Positions 41,779 through 51,100 of a stretch of 64,000 nt of DNA are shown here, one piece after another (within the stretch, counting starts at the first letter, position 1; each line of letters begins with the position of its first letter). The position numbers and the translations under genes are program-made. The notes under the pieces are model-generated. The model made no database searches. It had not been told where the DNA came from and saw only the letters and a list, made by a program, of their open reading frames with translations. This DNA is from Hymenobacter sp. YIM 151858-1 (lineage in GTDB: Bacteria; Bacteroidota; Bacteroidia; Cytophagales; Hymenobacteraceae), in the NCBI RefSeq assembly GCF_025979705.1, contig NZ_CP110136.1:558001-622000 (forward strand), in the 5' to 3' direction.

Positions 41779-42441
41779 GCTTTGCGGGCTGGGCCATAGG
41801 GCCCACGCGGATAACGGGCACGGCTTCAGCGCAGAATGGGGCCTGATGCTAACGTATGCGGCAGCTTTGCCGGGCACAGGAAAGCCCGGCACCTGCCGCG
41901 TGGCGTAGTTACCGGGCTCGTCTGGGGGCGAAACGGGTTTGCCTCGTTTCGCGGTAGGCACAGGGAAGCCGTTCGTTGTTTTCCATGCCCAACAAAGCAT
42001 TTCCTGCGGGTCGGCCGTTAGGCCACCGGAAGGGGGCAGGGCTTGCAGTTCGCTCCTGAAGCAAACCCCTAGCAAGACCTTGGCCGGTTGGTTTCCGGGA
42101 ACCAACCAAGGCTTGCTACCGGGCGGCGCCCGGGTAAGCACCCCTTACGGATGCTGCAAAACTGTAAGGCCAACATTAACCGCGGATTAAGTTCGTATTA
42201 GAAGTTATTAACGGCGCACCAACGGGCTGCGGAGCTGGTGCTGTGTTAGCTTACGGGCCGTTGCCCCGGCACGAGCTGCGGCAGGTGGCCGATGCCACAG
42301 CTACCCGGAGTTGTTTTTGGGCTCAAGCACCTTGGCGCGGCGGCAACTGCCGGCCCAGTGAGCTGGCTTAAGCGAAGCACCAGAGCCAGTACCTAGGGCC
42401 CGCGCGGCCTCACTTCGCGCGCCCGGCTATATCTTCCGGCC

Positions 42442-43161
42442 ATGAGACCCTTGCCTGAGCTTGTTCCCGTACTCGTGTTTCTTGGCCTGGGCATGGGCTA
42501 CAGCTACCGGGCACGTAAGCTCACGGCAGCGGGCGTATGGGCGGGCGGGGTGCTGGGCCTGCTCATCTTTTTGGGCACCGGCTACCTAGGGCTGAGCTTG
42601 CTGGCCCTTTTTTTCGGGCTTGGCACCGCGGCTTCGGCCTGGCGCGTGGCCGACAAACGCCGGCTGGGTTTGGCCGAAGAAAACCGCGGCCAGCGCACCG
42701 CCGGGCAGGTGCTGGCCAATGCCGGGGTGGCGGGCGTGCTCGGGTTGCTTAGCTGGGCGCTTCCGGAGTTTGCGCCCCTGGGTACCCTTATGCTGGCCGG
42801 CGCCTTCGCCTCGGCCACCGCCGATACGCTGTCCTCCGAGCTGGGCAATGTGTACGGCAGCCGCTACGTCAACGTCCTCACCCTGCGCCCCGACACCCGC
42901 GGCGAAAACGGCGTGATTAGTATCGAGGGTACGCTGCTCGGCGCGGCCGGCAGCGGCGTAATCGTGCTGGTTTATTGCCTGGCCGAAGGGTGGGGGCCCT
43001 GGGCCTGGTGGCTGCTGCTGGCCGGCACCACCGGCAACCTCACCGACTCGGTGCTGGGCGCCACCCTGGAGCGGCGCGGCCGCTTATCCAACGACGTGGT
43101 AAACAGTCTCAACACGCTGGTGGGCGCTATGGTAGCGGCGGCCTGTTCCCTGATTTGGTAA
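42442..43161 (+). CDS. DUF92 family membrane protein
   Basis: A 239-residue protein with about six membrane helices. Family landmarks are KLTAAGVWAGGVLGLLIFLG, FFGLGTAASAWRVADKRRLGLAEENRGQRTAGQVLANAGVAG (in pieces: KRRLGLAEENRGQRTAGQV), ASATADTLSSELGNVYG, GENGVISIEGTLLGAAGS and a C-terminal SNDVVNSLNTLVGA. DUF92 includes the TMEM19 proteins and the plant phytyl-phosphate kinase VTE6, so a prenyl-phosphate kinase role is possible but not shown for bacteria. A TATCTTCC -7-like box lies 4 nt before the start. Confidence 0.88.
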   Translation: MRPLPELVPVLVFLGLGMGYSYRARKLTAAGVWAGGVLGLLIFLGTGYLGLSLLALFFGLGTAASAWRVADKRRLGLAEENRGQRTAGQVLANAGVAGVLGLLSWALPEFAPLGTLMLAGAFASATADTLSSELGNVYGSRYVNVLTLRPDTRGENGVISIEGTLLGAAGSGVIVLVYCLAEGWGPWAWWLLLAGTTGNLTDSVLGATLERRGRLSNDVVNSLNTLVGAMVAAACSLIW

Positions 43162-43303
43162 CCGTTTCTGCATCCCATTGCGCAGAACCCCGGCCCCGTG
43201 CCTGGTCGCGGCCGCGGATGACCTAGGGGCAGTCAAGCCGGGTAGGAGAGGTGTTGGCCAAGGCGCACGGCAGGAGGCCAGGCTGTTTCTGAAAAGGATG
43301 ATA

Positions 43304-43420
43304 CGATTATGCCGAGCTTGTCGAAGCATGACCGTTTTGCTGCGGTGGTTATCTGGCGAAGCGGCAGGGATGCTTCGACACGCGGACGCCAGATGAGCAT
43401 GACGTGCAAGAAACGCGACA
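43304..43420. repeat. Dispersed-type inverted repeat (TGTCGAAGCAT)
   Basis: TGTCGAAGCAT near 43319 and ATGCTTCGACA near 43370 form an 11-bp inverted pair, with GCCGAGCT and GAGCATGACG flanks. This resembles repeats found in multiple copies between genes of many bacteria. No gene is present. Confidence 0.55.
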
Positions 43421-43487
43421 TTACTTTTCAGGCATAAGTCATTTCTGGCCCCGAACGCTTTCTAAATAGTTCAGGAAATAAACAAGC

Positions 43488-43537
43488 ACTTTGTATTGCA
43501 AAGTATCGGTTCAATACATTGCTTTGTATCGCAAAGT
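43488..43537. promoter_or_regulatory. Double palindromic operator and probable promoter of the ABC-peptidase operon
   Basis: ACTTTGTATTGCAAAGT (43488-43504) and GCTTTGTATCGCAAAGT (43521-43537) are two near-identical interrupted palindromes with centres 33 bp apart, about three helical turns. A TTTG inside the first site (43490-43493) and TACATTGC (43515-43522) have the 21-nt spacing of a Bacteroidota promoter, so a bound dimer pair would cover it. The regulator (perhaps GntR or PadR type) is not encoded in this window. Confidence 0.7.
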
Positions 43538-43667
43538 TCTTTCAACAGTTTTTCGACCTTCGGCGCAGCCTAGCTAATTAAGCTAACTCAACGCTAAGTG
43601 CTGGCGCCCGTTCGCTGGCTGATTTGCCCTTGCCCACACCTCGACTTCACCCGCCTGCTGAGTTATT

Positions 43668-44579
43668 ATGGAATTACGGATACGCAATGTCTCAAAGAGC
43701 TACGGCAACGGGGTGCAAGCCCTGCAAAACGTGTCGCTGACCATCCCGGCGGGCATGTACGGGCTGCTGGGCCCGAACGGGGCGGGCAAGAGCACGCTCA
43801 TGCGCACGCTCGCCACCCTGCAGCAGCCCGATGCCGGCACCATCCACCTAGGCGACCTCGACGTGCTGCACCAGCCGGAGCAGGTGCGCCAGACCTTGGG
43901 CTACCTGCCGCAGGAGTTCGGCGTGTACCCCAAAGCCCGGGCCGAAGAGCTGCTCGATTATTTCGCAATCCTCAAGGGCATCAGCAACCAAAGCGAGCGG
44001 CGCCAGGTGGTGGAGGCGTTGCTGCGGCAAACCAACCTCTGGGACGTGCGCCGCCAAAAATTAGGCGGCTTTTCGAGCGGCATGAAGCAGCGCTTCGGCG
44101 TGGCCGTGGCCTTGCTGGGCAAGCCTAGGTTGCTGATCGTAGACGAGCCCACGGCCGGCCTCGACCCGGCCGAGCGCGTGCGCTTCCTGAACCTGCTCAG
44201 CGAGCTGGGCGAAAACAGCGTCGTCATCCTCTCCACCCACATCGTGGAGGACGTGGCCGAGCTCTGCACGCGCATGGCCATCATCAACCAGGGCCGCATT
44301 TTGCTCGAAGCCGAGCCGCTGCACGCCGTCGAGCAGCTGCAGGGCCGCATCTGGCGCCGCATAGTGGAGAAGAGCGTCCTGGCCCGGATCGAGCAGGAGC
44401 ATAGCGTAATTTCCACCAAGCTGCTCAGCGGCCGCACGCTGGTGCACGTGTATAGCGAGGCGGCGCCCGGCGCGGGCTTCGAGCCCGTGGCGCCCGACCT
44501 GGAGGACGTGTACTTCAGCACCATGGCCGGGCATTTCGGTCCGCACGTTGCCGAACCGATGCAGGCCGTACGCTCATGA
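43668..44579 (+). CDS. ABC transporter ATP-binding protein
   Basis: A 303-residue ABC ATPase of the ABC-2 export type. Walker A GPNGAGKST (about 36-44), Q-loop region LGYLPQEFGVYP, signature FSSGMKQRFG, Walker B LLIVDEPTAGLDP and the H-loop LSTHIVEDV are all intact. A ~80-residue C-terminal domain ends DLEDVYFSTMAG, as in NatA/CcmA-like exporters. Its stop overlaps the next start (ATGA), so translation is coupled to the first permease-peptidase fusion. It presumably energises both downstream permeases. Confidence 0.95.
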   Translation: MELRIRNVSKSYGNGVQALQNVSLTIPAGMYGLLGPNGAGKSTLMRTLATLQQPDAGTIHLGDLDVLHQPEQVRQTLGYLPQEFGVYPKARAEELLDYFAILKGISNQSERRQVVEALLRQTNLWDVRRQKLGGFSSGMKQRFGVAVALLGKPRLLIVDEPTAGLDPAERVRFLNLLSELGENSVVILSTHIVEDVAELCTRMAIINQGRILLEAEPLHAVEQLQGRIWRRIVEKSVLARIEQEHSVISTKLLSGRTLVHVYSEAAPGAGFEPVAPDLEDVYFSTMAGHFGPHVAEPMQAVRS

Positions 44580-47500
44580 AGTTCTGGGCGATTTACCGCT
44601 TCGAGCTAGTATACCAGCTCCGCCGTCCATGGCCCTGGCTGTTTGTGGTGGTGCTGCTCGGACTCAATTTTCTGATGACGCGCGACGGCTCCGTAGCCGA
44701 GGTGCTATACTCCGAATTTTACCTGAACTCGCCGTTCGCCGTAGCCAAAACCACGGTGTTCGGCAGCCTGGTGTGGCTGGTAATGGCCGCCGCAATTGCC
44801 GGCGATGCGGCCGCGCGCGACGTGCAAACGCGCATGCACCCCTTGCTCTACACCACGCCCATCAGCAAGGCACAGTACCTAGGGGGCAGGTTTTTGGCCG
44901 CGCTGGTGCTCAACGCGCTTATTCTGCTGGCGGTGCAGGCCGGTATCGTGCTGGGCGTGTACCTGCCCGGCGTCGATGCGGAGCTGATCGGCCCGTTTCG
45001 GCCAGCGGCCTTTCTGGGTGCGTACGGCCTGATTGCTTTGCCCAACGCCTTGGCAGCTACTGCCATTCAGTTTGGGCTGGCTGCGCGTACGGGCCGCGCC
45101 ATGGCCAGCTACTTCGGCAGCTTTCTGATTGTGTTCATGGGGTTTTTCGTGGCCTCCATGCTGCTGTTCAAGCGCAGCCTGGGCTCCCTGCTCGACCCCA
45201 TCGGCATCCGCTTCGTGGTGGAGGACATGGCGCACCTCTGGACGCCGGCCGAGAAAAACGGGCGCCTGCTCGCGCTGGAGGGTACGCTCCTTACCAACCG
45301 CTTGCTTTGGCTAGGCCTTGCGGTAGTTGCTGGCATGCTTACCTACTTAAGCTTTCGGTTCGCGCACCGCACCGAAAGCAGCTGGCTGAGTTGGTTCCGA
45401 AAACGCTCCAGATCAGCCGACACAGCCGGGCCTGCCCGCCTAGGTATTGCCGCCAGCACGCCGGTAGTAGTACCGCAGGTGCGCCAGCATTTCGGTCCGG
45501 CTACGCACGTGCGCCAGCTTTTGGCCGTAGCCTCCGATTCGTTCCGGGTGATCGTGACGAGCTGGGCCGGGCTGGCCATGCTGATTGCGCTGCCGCTCCT
45601 CACGGTGCCCGTGGTGCTCGATCAGATGTCGTCGAACGGGGTGCCGCTGGTGCCTACTACAGCGTTGGTGGTTAAGCAACTAACTGCCTCGCTGGCCGAT
45701 GAGCTGAGCCGCTGGGTTGTTGTGCCTTTCCTGATCGTGTACTTCGCCGGCGAGCTGGTGTGGCGCGAAAGGGATGCCCGCGTAAACGAAATCACCGACG
45801 CCATGCCAAGCTCCGAGTGGGCCTCCTTCCTTGGCAAATACCTAGGGCTTGGTGGTGTGCTGCTCGTGTTTATGGCTTTGCTGGCCGGGGCCGGCATGCT
45901 TGCCCAAGCCACCCAGGGCTACCAAAACTTTGAGGTAGCGCTGTACCTAAAAACCTTGTTCGGGCTGCAGCTGCCCGAGTACCTGCTTTTTGCTATGCTG
46001 GCCTTGGTGGTGCACGTGGTAGTCGATCAGAAATACGTTGGGCACCTGGTTGCCATCCTGGCTTTTGTATTCATCACGCTGGCCTCGCTGTTCGGCATCG
46101 AGCACAACCTGCTTATCTACGGGGCGGGGCCGGGGTGGTCGTATACCGAGATGAGCGGTTTCGGCAGCTCCCTAGGTCCGTGGCTGTGGTTTAAGCTGTA
46201 CTGGGCTGCCTGGGCATTGCTGCTGGCCGTGGCGGCGCGGCTGCTGTGGGCGCGCGGCAAGGAAAACAACCTAGGGCTGCGGCTGCAGATAGCACGGCGT
46301 CGGTTTACGCGCGGTACGGCCGTAACGGCTGGCATTGCTGCGGTGCTGGTGCTGGGCCTAGGTGGGTTTATCTTCTACAACACCAACGTGCTGAACAAGT
46401 ACAAAACCGCTGCCGAAGGCCAAACGCGCAGCGCCGAGTACGAGCGGCGCTTTGCCCGGTACGCCCACCGCCCGCAGCCGCAGCGCACCGCCGCCAGCTT
46501 GCGCGTGGAGATATATCCTGAGCGGCAAGCAGCCGATATTCGGGGTACCTACCGCCTTGTCAACCGCAGCGCCGTTGCCATCGATTCCGTTCACGTGGCC
46601 ACGGCGCCGGGTGTCGAAACGGATGTAATTACGTTCGACCGGCCCGCCACCCGCGTGCTGGCCGATAAGGAGCTTTACCAGCATATCTACGCCCTGCACC
46701 AGCCGCTGCAGCCCGGCGATTCGCTGCAACTCAACTTCCGGGTGCAGGTGGCGCCGCGGGGCTTCCGCGAAAATGGCGTCGATGGTTCGGTAGTAGCCAA
46801 TGGCACCTACTTCAGCAACACTTGGCTGCCAACCATTGGCTACCAGGCAAGCCGCGAACTCGTCAATGCCGGCGAGCGGCGGGCACACGGCCTGGCACCG
46901 CGCCCGGTAATTGCCTCGCTCTACAACACGGCCGCCCGCGGCACACACGGCGAAGGCACTGCCTTCGAGGCCGTAGTGGGTACCGCCCCCGACCAAGTAG
47001 CCGTGGCGCCGGGGGCGCTGCGCCGCACCTGGGCCGAAGGCGGGCGCCGCTACTTCCGCTACGCAACCGATGCACCAATCGGCGGCGAGTGGGGCTTCTT
47101 CTCGGCCAAGTACGCCTTGCATCAGGAGCAATGGCAGAACCCCGATAAGCCTGGGCAAGTGGTTGCCATTCAGCTCTACCACCACCCTAAGCACACGGCG
47201 CACCTAGGGCGCGTGCTGGCAAGTGCTAAGGCTTCGCTGGATTACTACACCAAGCAGTTCGGGCCGTACCGCTACAAGCACCTTAGCATTGTGGAGCGGC
47301 CAGGCCTGGGTACGGGCATGCACGCCGATGCCAGCATGATTTCGCACGGCGAAGGATTCACCTTCTGGAACCCCGAAAACACCCCCGGCAGCCACGACCA
47401 CCCTTACGCCATTGTAGCCCACGAAATGGCCCACCAATGGACGGTGCCCTACGCCGCCGTGGAGGGTGCCCCGGTGATGTCGGAGAGCCTGGCCTGGTAC

Positions 47501-48163
47501 TACGGCCTGAAGTTGGTGGAGCACGCCAAAGGCCCCGAGCACCTGCAACACCTGCTGGGCTACATGCGGCAGCCCTACCCGTACCCGGTTATCCGGCGCG
47601 GCGAACCGCTGTTGCGCGGCCTCGACCCGTACATGTCGTACCGCAAAGGGCCCTTTGTGCTCTATGCCCTGAGCGAGTACCTAGGGGAGGAGCCGGTTAA
47701 TGCCGCGCTGCGCCGCCTGCTCGAAAAGCATCGGCAAGCCGATGCCCCGCTGGCCACCACGCTCGATTTGTACCGCGAGCTGCGCGCCGTTACGCCCGAC
47801 TCGCTCCGGCCGCTGCTGCACGATTTGTTTGAGGTGAATACGTTTTGGGAGCTGAAAACCGAGCGCGCCACCGCCAGGCAAACCCCGGCAGGCACTTGGC
47901 AGGTAGCCCTCGAAGTACGCGCCCGCAAAATGGTGGTGGATAGCGCCGGCACCGAAACCGAAGTACCCATGAACGATGTGGTGGAGGTTGGTGCTTCCGC
48001 GGCCGACAACAAGCCGCTGTACCGGCACAAGCACCGCCTGCGCACGGGCCGGCAAACCGTCACGTTCACGGTACCTCAGCAGCCATTGCGCGCCGGTATC
48101 GACCCCAACCACTTGCTGCCCGACCTGAAGCCCGAAGACAATACCGCCGATATCAAGCCATGA
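44576..48163 (+). CDS. ABC-2 permease fused to M1 family peptidase (copy 1)
   Basis: A 1195-residue membrane protein. Residues about 1-300 form a first ABC-2-like permease block (RPWPWLFVVVLLGLNFL; AAIAGDAAARDVQTRMHPLL), about 310-620 a second block with LPEYLLFAMLALVVHVVV. After the last helix (VLVLGLGGFIFYNTNVLNKY) comes an extracytoplasmic M1 gluzincin domain (about 640-1195) with HEMAHQW starting at His949 and a downstream Glu in VMSESLAWYY. The HExxH to Glu spacing is 16 residues, against 18 in classical M1 enzymes. Similar fusions are known in Bacteroidota but their substrate is unknown. Overlaps both neighbours by 4 nt (ATGA). Confidence 0.9.
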   Translation: MKFWAIYRFELVYQLRRPWPWLFVVVLLGLNFLMTRDGSVAEVLYSEFYLNSPFAVAKTTVFGSLVWLVMAAAIAGDAAARDVQTRMHPLLYTTPISKAQYLGGRFLAALVLNALILLAVQAGIVLGVYLPGVDAELIGPFRPAAFLGAYGLIALPNALAATAIQFGLAARTGRAMASYFGSFLIVFMGFFVASMLLFKRSLGSLLDPIGIRFVVEDMAHLWTPAEKNGRLLALEGTLLTNRLLWLGLAVVAGMLTYLSFRFAHRTESSWLSWFRKRSRSADTAGPARLGIAASTPVVVPQVRQHFGPATHVRQLLAVASDSFRVIVTSWAGLAMLIALPLLTVPVVLDQMSSNGVPLVPTTALVVKQLTASLADELSRWVVVPFLIVYFAGELVWRERDARVNEITDAMPSSEWASFLGKYLGLGGVLLVFMALLAGAGMLAQATQGYQNFEVALYLKTLFGLQLPEYLLFAMLALVVHVVVDQKYVGHLVAILAFVFITLASLFGIEHNLLIYGAGPGWSYTEMSGFGSSLGPWLWFKLYWAAWALLLAVAARLLWARGKENNLGLRLQIARRRFTRGTAVTAGIAAVLVLGLGGFIFYNTNVLNKYKTAAEGQTRSAEYERRFARYAHRPQPQRTAASLRVEIYPERQAADIRGTYRLVNRSAVAIDSVHVATAPGVETDVITFDRPATRVLADKELYQHIYALHQPLQPGDSLQLNFRVQVAPRGFRENGVDGSVVANGTYFSNTWLPTIGYQASRELVNAGERRAHGLAPRPVIASLYNTAARGTHGEGTAFEAVVGTAPDQVAVAPGALRRTWAEGGRRYFRYATDAPIGGEWGFFSAKYALHQEQWQNPDKPGQVVAIQLYHHPKHTAHLGRVLASAKASLDYYTKQFGPYRYKHLSIVERPGLGTGMHADASMISHGEGFTFWNPENTPGSHDHPYAIVAHEMAHQWTVPYAAVEGAPVMSESLAWYYGLKLVEHAKGPEHLQHLLGYMRQPYPYPVIRRGEPLLRGLDPYMSYRKGPFVLYALSEYLGEEPVNAALRRLLEKHRQADAPLATTLDLYRELRAVTPDSLRPLLHDLFEVNTFWELKTERATARQTPAGTWQVALEVRARKMVVDSAGTETEVPMNDVVEVGASAADNKPLYRHKHRLRTGRQTVTFTVPQQPLRAGIDPNHLLPDLKPEDNTADIKP

Positions 48164-51100
48164 AGTTCCGGAGCATCTTTCGCTACGAGTTCCGCTACCA
48201 GCTGGGGCACGTAAGCACGTGGCTGTTTTTTGCGGTGCTGCTGCTGTTTCCGTTGCTGCTGACCAAGCTCGGCACTCCTTCCGATGGCACCTACAACAAC
48301 GGTCCGGCATCCATTGCCTTTTTCACGGTATTCGGCAACGTGGTTTGGCTGCTGATGGCCGGGGCCATTAGCGGCGACGCTGCCGCGCGCGATGTGCAAA
48401 CGCGCATGCACCCTTTGCTCTACACCACGCCCGTGAGCAAGGCCAAGTACCTGGGCGGGCGCTTTCTGGCGGCCTTCGCGCTCAATGCACTGCTGCTGCT
48501 GATTGTGCAAGTCGGGCTGATATTGGGTTTTTACACGCCCGGCTGGAAATCCCAGTTGCTCGGTCCGTTTCTGCCCGTAGCTTACCTCACGGCTTACGCC
48601 TTTCTGGCGCTGCCCATTGCCTTTGTGGGCACCGCCGTACAGTTCTGCCTGGCCCAGCTCAACGGGCGCGGCATGGGCAGCTACGTCGGCAGCGTGCTGC
48701 TGTTCATCACCTCGCATTTTATCGTGATGATTGCCGCCAAGGCCGTGGGCTGGTGGGATTTAACCAAGCTGCTCGACCTCGTAGGGTTTGCCAGCATTGT
48801 AAGCGGCCAGATTGAAACCTGGACGACCGCGGAAAAGAACACGCGGCTTATCGAGCTGGCGGGTTTGTTCGGCTGGAACCGCATGCTGTGGCTTGGACTT
48901 GCCGCCGGCGTACTTGCCTTCACCTACCACGGCTTCCGGTTTGGCAACCCTGCCGTTAGCCGCGGGTGGGCGCCCTTCAAACGCCGGGCAAAAGCAACAA
49001 GCGCAACGCCCGCGGCAGCCCCGTCGCTGGCTAGCCGCCCGGTTACGTTGCCGCAGGTTAGCCGCACGTTCGGTTTCGCTACCGATGTGCGCCAAACCCT
49101 GGCCGTAGCGTGGTCGTCGTTTGGCAAGGTGGCCCGCAGCCGCATTGGCCTGCCGGTGGTGGCGCTTATTGCCCTAGGTTCGGCACTGGTCGGGTCGGAG
49201 TTCATGGAGCAGAACAGCATTCCCATCTTCCCAACCACCCAGCAGGTCGTTGATTTCCTGACCACGCCGCTGGGCAATGTCAAAACGCCCTGGATTGTGC
49301 TGCCGCTGCTCATCATGTACTTCGCCGGCGAGCTGGTGTGGCGCGAGCGAGAGGCCGGCCTCAGCGAAATTTCCGACGCGGCCCCCGTATCGGAGTGGGC
49401 GTTGTTAGTGGGCAAATTTCTAGGCCTGAGCCTGCTGATTGCCACCTGGATGCTGATCCTGCTGCTGGGCGGCATGCTGCTGCAGCTCATCCTGGGGTAC
49501 GATAAGTTCGAAGTAGGCTTGTACCTGCAGGCGCTGTTCGGGCTGCAGCTGCCCGAGTACCTGCTTTTTGCCATGCTGGCCTTGGTGGTGCACGTGGTAG
49601 TCAACCAAAAATACCTAGGGCACTTGGTGCTGTTGCTGGTGCTGGGCTTCATGGGCTTTGCCGCCAAGCTTGGGGTGCACCACAACCTGCTGGTTTTTGG
49701 CGCCGCGCCCGATTGGTGGTACACCGACATCCGAGGCTTCGGCAGCTCCCTAGGTCCGTGGGTGTGGTTTAAGCTGTACTGGGCGGCGTGGGCATTGCTG
49801 CTGGCCGTGGCGGCGCGGCTGCTGTGGGCACGCGGCAAGGAAAACGACTTAGGCGCCCGAAACCAACTGGCGCGTAGCCGCTTTACGCCCGCAACCGCCG
49901 CCACAGCCGCGGTGGCAGGCGGGCTGGTGCTGGGCCTAGGTGGGTTTATCTTCTACAACACCAACGTGCTGAACAAGTACAAAACCGCTGCCGATGTAAC
50001 CGAGCAGCGTGCTGAGTACGAACGACGTTATGCCCGGTACGCCGATGTGCTGCAGCCGCAAGTAGCTGGTGCCAAGCTGCGTGTGGAGCTGTACCCCGAG
50101 CGGCAGGAAGTAACGATTCAGGGTACCTACCGCCTCGTCAACCGCAGCACGTTGGCTCTTGACACCATTCACTTAGCCCCCGCCCTAGGTGCCGAAACCA
50201 GCGCCGTGTCGTTTGGTAGGCCTGCCAAGCAAGTGCTGAACGATGATGAGCACGGCCACCGCATTTACACCCTTCAGCAACCGCTGCAGCCCGGCGACTC
50301 CCTGCGGCTGAGCTTTCGGGTTGATGGCAAGCCCAAGGGTTTCACCAACAACGGCAGCACAGCTTTGGTAGAGGCCAACGGTACCTACCTGATGAGCCAG
50401 GATGTGCTGCCCGCCATTGGCTATCAGCCCCTGCGCGAACTGCGCGAGGCCAGCGCCCGCAAGCAATACGGGCTCAGCGTGCGCCCCGAAATTCCGTCGC
50501 TCTACGATGTGGCCGCCCGCCAGAAATCAACGCGCGGCGACTGGATGACTTTTGACGCGGTAGTTGGCACCGCTGCCGAGCAAGTGGCTGTGGCCCCCGG
50601 CACGCTGCGCCGCACCTGGGCGGAAGGCGGGCGCCGCTACTTCCATTTCGTTACCGATGCGCCCACTCAAAACCAGGCGGCGTTCTTCTCGGCCAACTAC
50701 GCGGTGCGCAACGTGCAGTGGCACAACCCCAAGCTGGCCAACAGCAAACCCGTCGCCATCAGCCTCTACTACTTTCCGGGGCACACGGCCAACGTGGAGC
50801 GCATGTTGCGTAGCGTGCGGGCTTCGCTTGATTACTACACCGAGCAGTTCGGCCCCTACTCGTATGGCCACCTCACCATCATCGAGCGGGCCGGCACCGA
50901 GGGCGAGCTGAACGCCGAAGCCAGCACCATCGACTACGGCGAGCAGTTTGCCCTGATGAACCCCGACGACAGCCCGCGCGGCTTCGATCTGCCGTACTAC
51001 GTGCTGGCCCACGAGGTAGCGCACCAGTTTGGCCTGGGCTTCGCAAGCGTTGAAGGTGCGCCTTTCCTGGCCGAGGGCCTGGCGGTGTACTCGGGCATGC

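Larger units (their letters stand above)
41394..42441. other. 1-kb gene-poor, hairpin-rich gap
   Basis: No credible protein-coding gene was found. Contents: an AT-rich stretch (about 41518-41578); a 170-nt segment ending at an orphan terminator; then four hairpins within 280 nt: 41858-41899 (GCGGCAG and GCCGGGC stems, nested), 41928-41952 (GCGAAACG/CGTTTCGC), 42071-42117 (AGCAAG ... GGTTGGTT/AACCAACC ... CTTGCT) and about 42118-42136 (ACCGGGC/GCCCGGGT). A CCTAGG site is at 42392. A minus-strand open frame at 41674-42141 has Pro/Gly-rich composition and no recognisable domain. Confidence 0.6.

Noticed and set aside
41674-42141. 155-codon minus-strand frame in the gene-poor gap
   Set aside because: Pro/Gly/Trp-rich with no domain, and it crosses a terminator and several hairpins.
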